This document shows, one piece after another, positions 21,274 to 33,642 of a stretch of DNA of 64,000 bases. The position numbers and the translations under genes were made by a program. A model generated the notes under the pieces. That model had not been told where the DNA came from. It was given only the letters and a program-made list of their open reading frames with translations, and did no database searches. Each line of letters starts with the position of its first letter. The first letter of the stretch is position 1. Source of the DNA: Sequoia sempervirens (Eukaryota > Streptophyta > Pinopsida > Cupressales > Cupressaceae); the NCBI GenBank assembly GCA_007258455.2, contig VDFB02358134.1, positions 216,551,565 to 216,615,564 of the forward strand, given 5' to 3'.

Positions 21274-21600
21274 TTAACATAGCCCAGCCATTTCTTTCAC
21301 AATATTTTTTCTTCTTTCTACCACTCCATTTTGTTGTGGAGTTCTAGGTGTTGAATACCATCGCTTAATTCCATGATTTTCACAATATTCTTTGAATTCA
21401 CTTGATGTAAATTCTCCACCTCTTTCTAACCTAAGACACTTAATTTTATTTCTAGTGTCATTCTCTACCAGCTTTCTAAAAAATTTAAACTTCTCAAAAG
21501 CTTCTATCTTCTCCTTTAGAAATGTGAACCATGCCATTCTAGTATGGTAATCAATCAATAACATAAAATATTTCTCACCTTGTAGCCCTCTTATCCTCAT
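21274..21600 (-). pseudogene. COP1 integrase core
   Basis: 108 codons open on the minus strand. YFMLLIDYHTRMAW holds the first catalytic Asp; CLRLERGGEFTSSEF has Glu where copia integrases have Asp (normally SDRGGEF); STPRTPQQNGVVERR holds the catalytic Glu. It would insert the cDNA into the genome, but the second active-site position is substituted. It is separated from the GAG-pre-integrase segment by a region with stops (21601-21755). Confidence 0.85.
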
Positions 21601-21755
21601 GAGACCACATAGATCAGTATGAACTATCTACAATGGTTTTGTAGTAGAATAATCCTTTGTAGGGAACTTAAATTTTGTTTTCTTTCCTTGTTGGCATCCT
21701 TGGAAAATTGTATTTTCATGCTTTGCTATCTTAGGCATATTTCTAAAAAGTCCTT

Positions 21756-22265
21756 TTAAGCTTTCTTTACCAAATTGTGAAAATTTACATGTCCTATCCT
21801 TCTATGCCACAACCAACTCTCATCTGCTTCATTGATTAGACATGTTTGACCTTTTACATCACATAGATTGTAGAGATTACTATCGGTTCTTACTCCTTGA
21901 ACAATTGTTTTACCATTATTTCTTATCTTGTAGCCATCAAAATTAAATACAACTTTGTACCCATTGTCACACATCTGGTTGACACTAAGAAGATTATGTT
22001 TCAGACCTTCAACATAGAGCATGTCTTTAGTCATATTCTTCCCATCTATGCTCAAAATTCCTTTACCACAGATCTTGACAACAATATTCTCACCTAGGCT
22101 TACATATCCTCCTTTTTTGATTTTGAGTTCAATGAATTTACTTTTATCTCCAGTCATATGCTTGAAGCAACCACTATCAATTACCCAAAAATCTTGTTCC
22201 TTTGCATGTAGTGTTGTTTGGGAAATCATAGAATTAGTGGAATTCTTCTCTTTCTCCTTCCACAT
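21756..22265 (-). pseudogene. COP1 protease and GAG-pre-integrase segment
   Basis: 169 codons open on the minus strand. FWVIDSGCFKHMTGDKSKF is the copia protease active site with intact D-S-G. LKHNLLSVNQMCDNGYKVVF is the conserved protease C-terminal block. WLWHRRIGHVNFHNL is the HHCC-related pre-integrase motif. The order protease then integrase before RT identifies Ty1/copia. Confidence 0.9.
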
Positions 22266-24363
22266 CTTCTTAGGTTTCTTTTCAACCTTCTCTTCCTTTT
22301 TCTCAAAAGCCTCAGGTTCCTTTTCAACTTTGGAAGATGTATTTTTCTTCTTCTCAAACTAAGCATTTGGTCTTATAAATTTTTCTCTATAGTTCCTAGC
22401 TACATGACCAAATTTTTTGCAATTATAACAAACTGTATTCATGTCAACCAAGGGGTCAAATGGATTTTTTCTTACAAAATTTGTATTCTTCCTTGGAATG
22501 TTTCTACATTCTCTAGCCCTATGACCGAAATTGTTACAAGTATAGCAATACCCATTGAAGTATGATGAGTACCTAGTCATGGTGTTTCCTTCAGCTGGAT
22601 GAAGAGATCTTCTTTGTCTAGGCCTCCTTGGATAGTGTACTCTTTTGAATCCATCATTTTCTATTCTTTTTGTGTTCTTCTTCTTTTGTCGATCAACAAC
22701 TGTCTAGTTGTCCTTTTTGTCTTCAACTAGTTTATTCTCTTTATCAGATTTATTTTCATCTTTAGAGGTTTCCCTTTTGTCAGATTTTTCACCACTAAGG
22801 ACTGATTTTTCTTCTACTTTAAATCTTTCATAGAGTTTTGCAGAGGTATCAACAAATGAGCTCTTTCCTTTTTCCAATCCTAAGCTCGATTTCTCCTTAT
22901 TAGCTAGATTTTGTGTACTTAAAAATTCATCTGTTTGAACCACCTTTTAGTTTTAAAACCTTACTGACCTACTCATTAGCTTTCTCCAAGTCTTTTCTTA
23001 AGACAACTATTTCTGCCTCAAGCATCAAGAATCTATCCACTTTAGATTCTAGTTTGGACTTCATTACACATTCACCTCTTTTAGCTTCTTCAACCTAAAG
23101 TTTTAGATTTACCACCAACTAATTGGATTCCTTAAGTTCTTGAGTTAATTTTCTAGTCTCCTTTTGAGCATTCGTTTCCAATTTCTTGTTTTTCCTCTTA
23201 AGATCATCAAACTTATCTCTTAACTCATCAATATCTTTAAGAGCACTAATCAATTCTCCCTCAAGATCAACAACCACTTCCTCTTCTTCTTCATGTGAGT
23301 CCTTAAATTGTGCTTCCTTCTGATCCTTAGTGTCTTTTTCCATGAAGAGGAATTCTTTTCCAACTTCTCTCATTGAAAGAGCTTGATCTTGATCATCATT
23401 TAAACTATCACTAGCATCAAATGCATCACTTTCTCCATGAATGTATAGGCTCTTCTTTTTATTTCCAAAATTCTTCCTTTTAGGATGAAATGGTTTCTAC
23501 TTTTTTCTATCTCCTTCTTGCTTGGAGTTATCCTCTTTATCATATGGACACTTAGAAGAAAAATGGCATATCCTTCAACAATTAAAACACTTGAAGGGAA
23601 ACTTACCTTTATATTTTTTGGATCCTCTCCTTAGTGTTCATATGAAGTTTGTTTCTTCTTCATCAATTTCTTCATGATCTGATGCAATGACAACAACCTT
23701 TTCTTTCTTATCAGCTTCATCCTTTTATTTCTTAGAAACCTTAAATGTACCTTCTCTCCTAGAAGGCTTGACATCTAGAATTCTCATCTCATATGCTGTA
23801 AATATGCCATGTAACTCATCAAGAGTGAGTTAATCAACTTACCTTCCTTCTTCAATAGTGGAAATATTGGAATCGTATTTAGTTTTCATTGATCTCAGAA
23901 ATTTTAGTACAACATCTTTTACTTCTATGCCATATCCTGTAATATCATTCACTATATCATTAACTCTCAAAAGATAGTCTACAATCTTCTCTTCTCCAGT
24001 CATCTTTAAGCCTTCAAATTTTACTTTTAGCACTTGTAAATATTCCAACTTCACCTTGGTTTCTCCTTCATAGATCTTGTTTAGTTTTCCGCAAACATCA
24101 TAAGTAGTTTCACAATGCATAACCTTGCTATGCATAGAATTAGACAAGTTGTTCATAATGGAAAACCAAGCTTTCTCATTATTCTCATAATCCTTTTTTC
24201 CTGCAACATGAGTAGGAGTAGTAGGGATAGTATATTTTTTCTTGACTGGCATCCAAACATCACGTCTAAGGGAACCTAAGTATCCTTTCATCAATGAGCT
24301 CCATTTAGCATAATTTTTTCCATCAAACCTAGGTGGCTTGCATGAACCTTCCTAACTTGCCAT
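22266..24363 (-). pseudogene. COP1 gag with coiled coil and zinc knuckles
   Basis: The start at 24363 (MAS, then a stop, then FDGKNYAKWSSLMKGYLGS) follows the primer-binding site by about 60 bp. 23839-24294 is a copia gag (UBN2-type) core with NNEKAWFSIMNNLSNSMHSK and KLNKIYEGETKVKLEYLQ. A knuckle CFNC-x-RICHFSSKCPY is near 23540-23595. 23119-23373 is a strongly charged coiled coil (DIDELRDKFDDLKRKNKKLE). 22359-22580 carries two more knuckles, CYTCNNFGHRAREC (intact) and CYNCKKFGHVARNY (last Cys lost). A large gag with several knuckles suggests a long-gag copia lineage. Confidence 0.85.
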
Positions 24364-24420
24364 TGTGTTCACTTATCCAAGATTTACTCGAGCTGATTAA
24401 GCTTCTCCTAGGGAACCTAG

Positions 24421-24435
24421 GGCTCTGATACTAAT
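24421..24435 (-). other. COP1 primer-binding site
   Basis: In minus sense ATTAGTATCAGAGCC, one change from the usual ATTGGTATCAGAGCC that pairs with initiator tRNA-Met. It touches the end of the copia LTR and precedes the gag start, so orientation and LTR edge are fixed. Confidence 0.85.
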
Positions 24436-24658
24436 TATTGGAACATAGTGATCTACTGAGAGGGGGGTGAATCAATATATATTAAAACTTGTATTCCTGA
24501 AAACCTTTTTGTAGATTCAAACTTAAAACCCATATGTGTAGATTAAAACATAAACCAATATAGAAATCACATGCACATGGAACATCAACACATAACACCA
24601 GATGTACGTGGAAAACCTTGAATAGGAAAAACCATGGTGAGAAATGCTACTAGGATCT
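24436..24658 (-). repeat. Copia LTR, lower (3') piece
   Basis: Minus-sense end of the copia LTR (…GTTCCAATA, an altered CCAACA) next to the primer-binding site. It includes the motif ctgagaggggggtgaatca (24457-24475). It is interrupted at 24658 by the TRG complex and continues at 53986: aatgctactaggatct at the lower flank continues with actatcctaatccatcc at the upper flank. Confidence 0.8.
24654..24658. repeat. Target site duplication GATCT, left flank of TRG complex
   Basis: GATCT precedes the TG of the first TRG LTR. The same five bases follow the third LTR at 53981-53985. Confidence 0.9.
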
Positions 24659-25547
24659 TGGTGCAAGAGCACCAATCCACTTTCATTCAAATTTCATCAA
24701 GTTTGTTAGGTGTAAGGTTGTTATAGGATTTGAGGTCATTTGGTGTCTAGGATAAGATTTAGGTTTTGAAGCTTTAAATATGAGTTAAAACCCATTCCAC
24801 CTACTTTTTTTACTGTTGATAAGTGGAATGGGCATAGGATGTTAGAAATAGGATGGTAGGGTGTTATATTTGTTCTGTATGAAGAGTTTGGGGTGAGAAG
24901 GTATGACTGTCTTGAGAAATATAGTGAATTTGGGAATGAAAATGAAGGGTTTGAGAGAGAGTTTGATTAAATAATGTGTGTAGAGGCTGAGAGTTGGTCT
25001 TGTGAGCATAGGTAGAAATTTTTAAGAGTTTTGGAGGCATTTTCAAGTTTGTATGAGTTTGGGAACCATACGATTGAAAAAACCCTACCCTATAATGGTG
25101 GAAAATTAGGGTTTTATGTAGTAGCAGTTAGATGAGGGTTTGGAGTCCTAAAAGTTGTTGAAAGAGGCCTCTTGTTACCTATCTTAAAGGTTTGAGTGGT
25201 TGTTCAAGATTGGTGGATAATTTCAAGAGTACTTCCTTTGAAAAATAGATCTAATTAGTCTACTAGGTCAGCATTGTCTCAAGGATTTGAGAGAATTTTT
25301 CAAAAGTAATCTATGGTGGTTTTGATATATGTTTTAGTTGGCCTTGATGGGTCTCTGAATGTGACAAGGACTTGAGTGTTGCTAGACTCTCTGAGAAGAA
25401 AAGTTGAACAAACTAGATCTGCAAACCTACTAGCCAAAGGGTAGTGTTAGTTTGGAAAAGGACTTTGTAAGGGTTTGTGAGTTAAATTGTTGTTTGATCT
25501 AACTTTAATTGTATTTTTTTAGATTAAATCCAACTATCCCTGCATTA
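24659..25547 (+). repeat. TRG LTR1 (internal deletion)
   Basis: 889 bp, starting TGGTGCAAGAGCACC and ending TGCATTA. Compared with LTR2 and LTR3 it lacks about 600 bp after ttgaggtcatttggtgt (about 24750). The rest aligns throughout. Confidence 0.88.
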
Positions 25548-25561
25548 TTTGGTACAAGAGC
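25548..25561 (+). other. TRG-a primer-binding site
   Basis: TTTGGTACAAGAGC directly follows LTR1. It is a decayed form of the initiator tRNA-Met site; TRG-b has the better preserved TTGGTATTAGAGC. Confidence 0.75.
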
Positions 25562-25641
25562 ATAGGGAATAGGTCTTTTGAAGATTGAAGGTTGTTGATT
25601 GAAGAGAAGAAAGTAGGAAGTTGAATATTCAAAGTATCAAG

Positions 25642-26018
25642 ATGCCTCCAAAAAGAAAGGAATGATTGTGGGAGATGAAAGTGAGACTGAAGATGAAGAA
25701 GAGGAAGAATATGCAGATGTTGATGAAGAGTTGGATCCTGAAGACCAAAGAATGGCCAAGCTATTGAAGGCAGTGAAAGGTAATAAACATAAGGTAAAAT
25801 TTGAATTACCAATGTATGATGGTACTTTAGATGAAGAAGCATTATTAGATTGGATTTCTACTTTAGACAACTTCTTTGAATTTGAGGATATATTTGATGA
25901 GGAAAAAGTAAAGATAGCCAAGACTACATTGAAGGGGCATGCATTAGTTTGGTGGGATTATGAATAAGCAGAGAGGAGAAGAAGAGGTAAGTCAAAAATT
26001 TATTCATGGGATAGGAAG
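25642..26018 (+). pseudogene. TRG-a gag, 5' part
   Basis: The start codon at 25642 (MPPKR) aligns with the TRG-b start at 50189, but about 135 bp encoding the coiled N terminus are deleted just after it, shifting the frame. The capsid part then reads GDESETEDEEEEEYADVDEE, LPMYDGTLDEEALLDWISTL and NFFEFEDIFDEEKVKIAK. A stop replaces Gln near 25966. TatB interrupts it at 26018, and the capsid continues at 45931. Confidence 0.88.
26014..26018. repeat. Target site duplication GGAAG, left flank of TatB
   Basis: GGAAG before the lower TatB LTR, against GGATG after the upper LTR at 45926-45930. The uninterrupted site in TRG-b gag reads gggataggatggtagc, so the left copy carries one substitution. 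Confidence 0.82.
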
Positions 26019-27181
26019 TGTTGGTTAATTTTAACAAACCAAACATGCCTTAGCAAATATCTATGAGTTTGCCAAACTCAATTATCGAATACCTGCTAGA
26101 TGAGTGGCCAACAAACGATATAAAGTGTATATTTCTTTATCTCCTGCACTTCGGGTTCTGCCAAACCCAGGAGGGGGTTCCCACAATGCCAAATAGATAA
26201 CTCATTTTAACAATTTACACATACATTGTAAGTCAAGGCAGACAGATTCTCATTAATTGCAATTAAGATGAAATCAATCACAAAGGTGGCAATTCTTTGA
26301 GCTAATTTTGTAACTTAAGCTGAGAATGTAAAAATAATAATGAACAACAGGTAGGTCAATGATTATTTTAAAAGATTTCTCTTAAGTCGAAGGACTGAAA
26401 CCCCAAGAAAGGTTAAATGGGTTATAGATTAGTGCCATTATCTATGGGTTAGGAGTCTACACAAATTGAAACATAAGGCATGTTTAATTTTGAGCAATTA
26501 TGATCTAGTGATATAACCTTGTAATTCACAAATCAATGACTAAATACTAAAGACTTCTTGCCAAATCCAAATGACTTTACATATGATCTCATGATCTAAT
26601 CTGAGCATTTTAATTCATTCCATGAACATGAGCCAAAACAAAATCACATATCAAAGCATAACACGATGACAATTAATGAAATGATCGTTGATCAATATTT
26701 TCATTAATAATTCTAATACAAAACAAAAAGGAGAGACTATAGACTCAAAAATTCTCCATTATTGTTCAAATATACTCAAAAACCATACATTTAACTAAAT
26801 TTAATGTCTAGACTCAAAACACTAGATAAAGACTTGACGTATCTGATCTATGTTTCTTAATTCTCTCGATGTAGCTCCAGAATTTCAACAAAAGATCCAC
26901 ACAAATGGCCCTAAATTCAATTTTATAGAATAAGGGAGCAAAAACAAGCCTCATGCCAAGTGTACACATGTCAATATTGGATTGGACCACTGGAAGGTAT
27001 ATTCCAAATTTGGTTATATTTGCAATCGTCAAAAATGGAGGGAATACACATAAGACAAAAAATTTACATTTTCAATAGAGAGAAAATTTTCCTTTTCAAA
27101 AGTACACGTCAAAAGGAGCACATCCAATTCATCAAGAAAAATGACAAAATGATGTAGACCATAGGTGAGTTAGCATCTCAA

Positions 27182-30100
27182 TCACCATCCTACATCATCA
27201 ACAACTGATACTTTCCCGTGAAACATATGTTTTAACTTTGTAATCTCTGAGGCCAGACCTGTACAATACATGACCAAGTATATGTTTCACAAACCAAAAT
27301 TTCCAACATATAACCTTCCCCATTCTTAATATTCTTCCTAGGATGGCCAATCAAAGTCCATAATTTTGTCCATGGTTTTCCTGTAAGGGGAATATTTGGT
27401 TACAATTGCATTGGATTCCCTGTCGAAATCCTCCAGAAAGCTAGTAAGAAATGTTAGACTCTCCAGGGTGTTGTTGAAGACATCAATATTAACTTCTTTG
27501 AAAATTTTATTTACCTGGGAATCAATGACCTCATCCAGTTCCTTCTTCCATGTCTACAAGGGTTTCACTTCATAATTAGCTACCTCAATATCTGGTAGTG
27601 GTGCTAAATCAGTGTGGTTATATTGAGCTATCAACTCTATTATCTTTTGTTGCAATGGGGTTGCATATCCCTGAAACTTCTTCTAACTCAACTCAAACAC
27701 AAAGTCATAAATTGGAAGCACTAGAGGGTACTTATCTTCATGCTATCCAGCTCCCACTAAAATTAACATCAATCTATCAACTCTTGGGACCCATTTATTC
27801 AGGGTTGGTATGGAAAACATCTTATCCTTTTGAGACAACCTCATTGCATGCACCATCAAAGTATAGTTGTCATGGACACTATTGAGTCTATTATGAATCT
27901 TCTCATTCAAATGTTTTAAGGTAGTGTAGAAAACCTTTGATATGTTCTCATACATTGTATCTTAAGATTTCTCTAGCAACTTCTTATATACCTCAATTTG
28001 TAGAAGCAGTTGATCTTTGTCAAATGAACTAGAGCTTGGTCTACTTATTTCTTCCTCTACAATTGATTCTTGTCCTTGATTATATGGTACTATTGCTAGA
28101 GACTAGCTATGAAATGAGTGTTTTACATATGTCATTGGAGAAACTAAAGATGAGTGGCTTGAGCTAGGCTGACCCTGTTCTCTCTGTACTTCCTCTCTTT
28201 GTTTATAGAATGTCAATTCTATTTCTAGTGTAGCCACTTTCTACTAGTTGTTGTCATAGTCATCCAGGGGTTCTTTGTATTTAACTATGAGATTATCTCT
28301 TTACAAGGTAAGACCCTCCACAATTGACCGGGTAAACCTAGAAACATTAACAACCATGTCTGCAGCTTCCAAAGCTGGAGTATCAACAACTCTTTTTACA
28401 AGCAATTGTCCACTAAGCTTTGATGGCTCTACCAGGACTGGTTTCCTAGATGCCGAAGATAATGACCATATCACCAATGCATCCCAATCCTCGCTAAAGG
28501 CTGAACCTCGAAGGGACATTTCTTGTTCTTCTTCTGTTTGTACAAGAGGTACAAGAGGTCTTTTATCCCTTTTTATAGCATCTAAAACAATGGCATCAAC
28601 AATATTCCACTCTGGCAATAACAACACAACACTCTTTACAAGTTCCATGCCCTGCTGGGCATTAATCTTTTTGAACTCATCTTTCATAATGCTTCTTACA
28701 CTCGTCTAGATGACACTTTTAGGACATTTAGGGTGCAAGATCCTTTCAATGGCCACCTTCTCTGCATAATTGGAAACCTTGGGTTTCCACTAGAAATCCT
28801 GAAATGTTGAGGTTTCAATGAATGAGTCATCCTCCATAAACTGTTTGTTGGCCTCTACCCTCAAATTAGCTACAATATTCAATCCACAAATATCAAGCTT
28901 CCCTAGTCTGAGGATGCTCTATCCTGAGCTTGAAGAAATTTCTCCTTCGTGAGGAGGAATTCCAATCTACATTTCCTCAGGGGTGATAAAGATATGATCT
29001 TCATTTGTGTCAGAATAACCAACCACTCCTTTTGCTTCAGTTCTTTGCTTCTTTTGAGGTGGCTGCTTAGGAGGGGCAGAACTTTCAGAAGGTGAATCAA
29101 GGTCAATTACAAGTAGAGAGGCCTATGTAGGAGGAGTTGGCACTGCACTCTTGGGAGAGTCTGCTTTTGGTTCTTCAAAGATGATAGGGGCTATTGAGCT
29201 CCTTTCCTCACTTATTACTTTCTTCCTCCTAGAATAAATCCTAAATTGTTTGGGTGGTTGATATGGAGGTCTTTCTTCTAATGTCACTTCAACACTTTCT
29301 TCAATCACCATTTCCTTTCCTTTATTTGGAACCTCCTGCTACTCTCACAAAACACCAACAATATTATCAAAATTTTCCATGACATACATAGCCCTATTGA
29401 AGTCGCCATGTATATCTAGCAAAGGATCATATTAAAGATTCTTCTTCTTCTTAGCTTCCACCATCTTTCTATAAGCTAGGTATTTGGATTTTCTTTCATC
29501 TTGTTCCACAAAGTTGACGATATTCTTGATGACATCCTTAGGGTAATCAAAAGCATGTACACAGGTGCCCATTTTCTTATTTGTTTTGAGTTTACTAATG
29601 AAGCCTTCAGGATCATGATTTGTCGGGTTCACAGTCATAAGTTGATAAGGATCTAGCATATGTTCTAATTCATTCAGTATCCCTTTAGTCACAATGTAAT
29701 CTGTAAAGATTGTCTAGTTTGGGAAGAATGACCCCTTCCTTGCTGATTCAGGTAGATGTGTTTTTGTGCAACTCCCAATTGCCTCATGATCTCAAGGAAA
29801 CCTATTCTTAAAGGAAAATTTGCAGGAAAAACATGTGGACCCAAGCCACTGCCATATATCCTAAAAATTGTCTTATCATGATAGAAAATCAAATCTCCCC
29901 AATTATAGCTAAAATTCAAATCCGGCCTCAGCTCCATAGGTCTCAAGAACTCATGGATTTCCTTAGGGATCCTAGGTGGTTCATATACCAAGGCCCTCCT
30001 TATCTTGGATGCAAAATACTTTCTAAAGATTAAAAAATTATACCTCTTATCATCTTTATCCAACATACAGGTCCAACATTGAATAGGTAAATCGACATCA

Positions 30101-30999
30101 TCCCTCTTCCTTTCCAATGTAATCTCATTCTCAAAGGCTCTCTATCCTTTATACAGGAAAATATGCATTAACAATGAGTACCACTAGAAATTTACCCATT
30201 GTTTTCCCTCTTGCAATTGAACGAAGCCTTTATGGATATGTTCAGCTAGATAAGTTCCATAATCATAAACAATACTATATGGTGGATTTTGCATATGTGT
30301 GGCTAGGTAGCCATACTCCTTTTATAATGTGTCAAGTGTATTGGTGCCTAAAATTTGGTAAAATGAGTATATAGTCTTTCTAAAATAATTGGAAAAATAG
30401 CTCACTAGGAAAGGTTCAAGCTCTCTATCATCAATCCTAACTTTCCTACGTTGTTTCCCAGTTCCAACAACTATAGTATGTAGAGGAAGCATTTTTGACC
30501 TAATGAATACCTTGGTATTGTTATACTCCAATTTGATAGTATCCATATCCAAAGGAAGCATATTTGAATTCCTTTCATGCAAGTCAAAAACCTTTTCAAT
30601 TTCTTCCCTGGTTATTTTCACCATAAACACCCCATCATATGTTCTGATTGCCCTATAAACGGGATCATATTTTGATGTGATATCTTTCAAGAGGTCCGCA
30701 TCCATGTACACATTAGGGACAACCAGTTTCCCCATATCCAAATTTCATTGGTTACTGAAAGGAGACCCAAGGTTTCTATTTCCAAACCAATGTTGAAACA
30801 TCTACCATCCCGTGTAGGGTACCTGGGCATCTTTGATGAAGCAAGCTTTATCTATCAAACCCTCCTTCAGAGTAGGGCCACCAAACAAAACTGTTCCCTC
30901 TGGTTTCTTATTTTTAGACTAGGGTAATAAATCGATGACATCCTATGAAAGGGTTTTAGACTGGGTAGAGGAAGAAGCACCTCAAGTTTTGGGAGCCAT
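27182..30999 (-). pseudogene. Long LTR-resident coding region, copy in 3' LTR
   Basis: About 1,270 codons on the minus strand from ATG at 30999 (MAPKT) to a TGA at 27182, interrupted by several stops. Open pieces are 30322-30741 (NLDMGKLVVPNVYMDADLLK region; KITREEIEKVFDLHERNSNM), 29689-30117 (ELRPDLNFSYNWGDLIFYHD), 29432-29692, 29123-29311 (PPYQPPKQFRIYSRRKK, basic), 28903-29106, 28301-28687 (LLPEWNIVDAIVLDAIKRDK) and 27743-27955. A C-terminal coiled coil is likely near 28190-28320. I do not recognise the family. It is not gag, an enzyme or a known envelope. It lies after the LTR TATA box, so transcripts from the 5' LTR would carry it first. Confidence 0.65.
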
Positions 31000-31092
31000 G
31001 GGCTTGAATTTGCAAGAGCTCTTACAGAGGAATTTTAACTACTCAATTTCTTAACTACTATTTTTGACTTAGGATGAGGGCTAATTCAGGGC

Positions 31093-31100
31093 AATTTATA
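31093..31100 (-). promoter_or_regulatory. TATA box of TatB 3' LTR
   Basis: TATAAATT on the minus strand, 94 bp upstream of the ATG at 30999. The same box is at 44717-44724 in the other LTR. Position and sequence are typical of a plant core promoter and would set the U3/R boundary. Confidence 0.6.
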
Positions 31101-32221
31101 GGGCTAACCCTAATTCACAAAACTAAAAAGGCATAAAATTGTGTTTTTCGTACTTACTCCTTTCAACTGTGACAACCCCCAGTGCCGGCCAAGATAACTT
31201 CTGCAATTCACCTCTCAACTCTTCGTATTTCCTTGGACACGTCTTCAAATCTCACATAAGCAGGAGTCAGCCGCATACACAAATTTTGAAGGGAATTGAA
31301 TAGTTTTATGGGCCACCTCTGCCATTATTTCCCATTCGTGTGAAGAAAAACAATTGCAATGGGCCTACTTTACATTTTTGAATACACGTCGTTGATCTAT
31401 GGTTGAGTTGGGCATTTCAAATGACTCAAATTTAGTCAAACTCATTTGAATTTGCAACATCGCTCTAGCTCAGATGAACAACCAATAGAAATTCATTGAC
31501 AAGAGTCTCCCCATGTACAAGAGGGCCCCACCCGCTGGTAGCCAGAGAGCGCACGTGGCAACATCTTGCGCGTCTTGCCATTTTTAAAGAACCTGCATCT
31601 TTCCTCCACGAGCTAGAAGGGAATGGCTATGATCATCTTTCTTTGCCTCTTAGCGCCATCCATCTCAAAGTTTTGGGCATTGAGATGGGACATATCAGCC
31701 AGGCCCACATACACATGGCATTGTTTTTGTAACCCTATAGTGATTAAACTACATTTTCTTCAAACGAACAAGCCAATGGGGAATGGTCCAGATTGAATCT
31801 TGTGATCTTGTGATCATTGAACCTGCACAAACATAATATATTTAATCTTAAAAAGGGGCCTTGACTAGGTCGACGAGATCTTACCCCTTGGGATTTATGA
31901 CTTAAGCGTAAGTCATTCATTTGTAAAATATTAAATGCCAACTTTGGGAATATTTAAGACACCTTGCGACTAAGGATGACCACACAGTTCTAAATGAAGG
32001 TGCCAGTAAGAAATGTTGAATGACGACTCAAGAGGTGACTTATGTCACTGCTAACCGAACCAACAAGTCAATGCAAAAATAAGACATCTGAGGGAAATAT
32101 GGGAATTTTGAATTACAAGTTTATTCAAATAAAACCCTAAACCCAGTGTGCACTCAACATACAATGCTGATATTGAGGACAAAAGACCTCAAAATATCAA
32201 GAATTTTTGGGGGTCTAACAA

Positions 32222-32460
32222 TGGCTCATGCTCAGGGATGTATACCCCTGGTGGGGATGGCGAGAAACAAATCTCCTGGTGGAGCAGACCAAAAATAGAG
32301 GGATAAAAAAAGAAGGAGCTTTCCAAGACAAGACAAGCAGACACAAAAAAAAGAAAACACACCAAACCCTATGTACAAAATTTATAGAACTATACAATGT
32401 ACATGGAGATAAACCTATTTTAGGAGAAATAGGGTTTCAAGAACTGTCCATGTACTAGAA
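32222..32460 (-). other. TatB 3' untranslated region
   Basis: About 240 bp between the 3' LTR and the end of integrase, without a credible gene. A possible hairpin (gaact/agttc arms around gtccatgtact) is at 32441-32464, matching the TatA 3' UTR hairpins. The minus strand has a T-rich run at about 32280-32360. Confidence 0.5.
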
Positions 32461-33333
32461 GTTCCAGAAATTCACCTGCAAGTGACTACAAGAAGTAAGA
32501 ATCTTCCCCATGAATATCTGTGATTAAGTAAGGGTAAAGCCACAAGGGATCAAACTTCCCATGTTTTTCTCTATCCTCCAATCTAGCATTCCACATCAAT
32601 ACCATGCATCCTACCTCAAATTTCCTTGGCACAAATCATTTTTCATGTAAATATTTAACTTGAAGCTGCATCTTTTCATTCTTCTTGTGAGCTTCTCTCC
32701 TCAGCTCATCAAGCTTAGCCAATCCATTCATCCTATTCTGCATCTCATCACAAATTTAAGTATCATATTCCTGAACAAACTTATACATTTTCATCAAATT
32801 ATTGTTCGGGATCCTAGCCTCCGCTCCATACACCAAGTTGAAAGGGGAATGCCCAATGGATTTCTTGATTGTGGTTCTATTTGCCCATAATGATAGTTGC
32901 AATTTCAAATCCCAAGCCTTCTTATTCTTGTAAAGAACTCGTTTAATAATATTCATGAGGCTTTTATTACTGGATTCAACCTTTCCATTTCCCTTGGGAT
33001 AATATGGAGATGAATATGATACATTTATACCATGCTCATTACAAAAGTTCAGGAATTCTTCTGACCTAAAGCACATTGCATTGTCTGTGACAATTCTTTT
33101 AGGGACACCAAATTGGCTTAAAATATTCTTCATCAAGAAATCAATGACTACTTTGCTAGTAGCCTTCTTGGTGGGGATGGCCTCAACCCACTTTGTGAAG
33201 TAGTCAGTAGCAACTAAGATCCAAGCGTGTCCTCGACTAGATTTTACTGCTATTTCTCCACTAAAGTTGATACCCCATTGATGAAAGGGAGCTTGTGCTG
33301 AAACTGGTCTAAGTGGTAAATTACCTGAGAATT
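32461..33333 (-). pseudogene. TatB integrase core and C-terminal region
   Basis: Minus strand, high to low: SRGHAWILVATDYFTKWVEA (first Asp, 33170-33230), then the open frame 32756-33136 with FGVPKRIVTDNAMCFRSEEF (second Asp) and YPKGNGKVESSNKSL (Glu), then RTTIKKSIGHSPFNLVYGAE. The D-D-E set is complete, unlike TatA. Below 32756 the C-terminal part decays with stops. It would integrate element cDNA. Confidence 0.87.
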
Positions 33334-33642
33334 TTAGTTTTCCTTAAATTTATGACAAGCATCACATTTTTGCACAAGTCGGTGTGCATCCTTAAATACT
33401 GTAGGCCACCAAAACCCAGCTCTCAAGAGCTTTTTTGTTGTTGTCTTGGCCATATTGTGACCTCCACACACTCCTTTATGCATTTCAATAAGAATATCTT
33501 TTGCTTGGTCACCATCCACACATATTAGGAGCACATCCTCTGGTCTTCTCCACCAGAGTTCACCATCGATGATAACATACCTGATTGCATGTAACTTCAA
33601 GGTTCTTCTTTCATTCTTAGCCATGCCATCCGGGCATTTCAT
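33334..33642 (-). pseudogene. TatB integrase zinc-binding domain
   Basis: 102 codons open. HKGVCGGHNMAKTTTKKLL to VQKCDACHKFKEN gives the HHCC set. The upstream part GELWWRRPEDVLLICVDGDQ matches the TatA linker at 2084-2386. Confidence 0.85.

Larger units (their letters stand above)
26019..32221 (-). repeat. TatB 3' LTR (6,203 bp)
   Basis: In minus sense TGTTAGACCCCC to TTAACCAACA. It aligns with 39976-45925 from end to end. It includes about 1.1 kb before a TATA box (31093-31100), the coding region 27182-30999, and about 1.16 kb of non-coding end (26019-27181). No classical purine tract abuts the TG; the preceding internal bases are mixed. Confidence 0.92.

Noticed and set aside
24421..24435. 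tRNA fragment
   Set aside because: Only the 3'-end complement of initiator tRNA-Met is present, directly beside an LTR and gag; it is a primer-binding site, as are 49259-49269 and 49772-49784.
25534..25921. Minus-strand frames over TRG-a gag
   Set aside because: Antisense to a clear capsid domain; Ser-rich composition is the reverse of the acidic coding strand.
27598..28709. Plus-strand open frames opposite the TatB LTR coding region
   Set aside because: They are antisense shadows of a region with matching minus-strand start and stop in both LTR copies.
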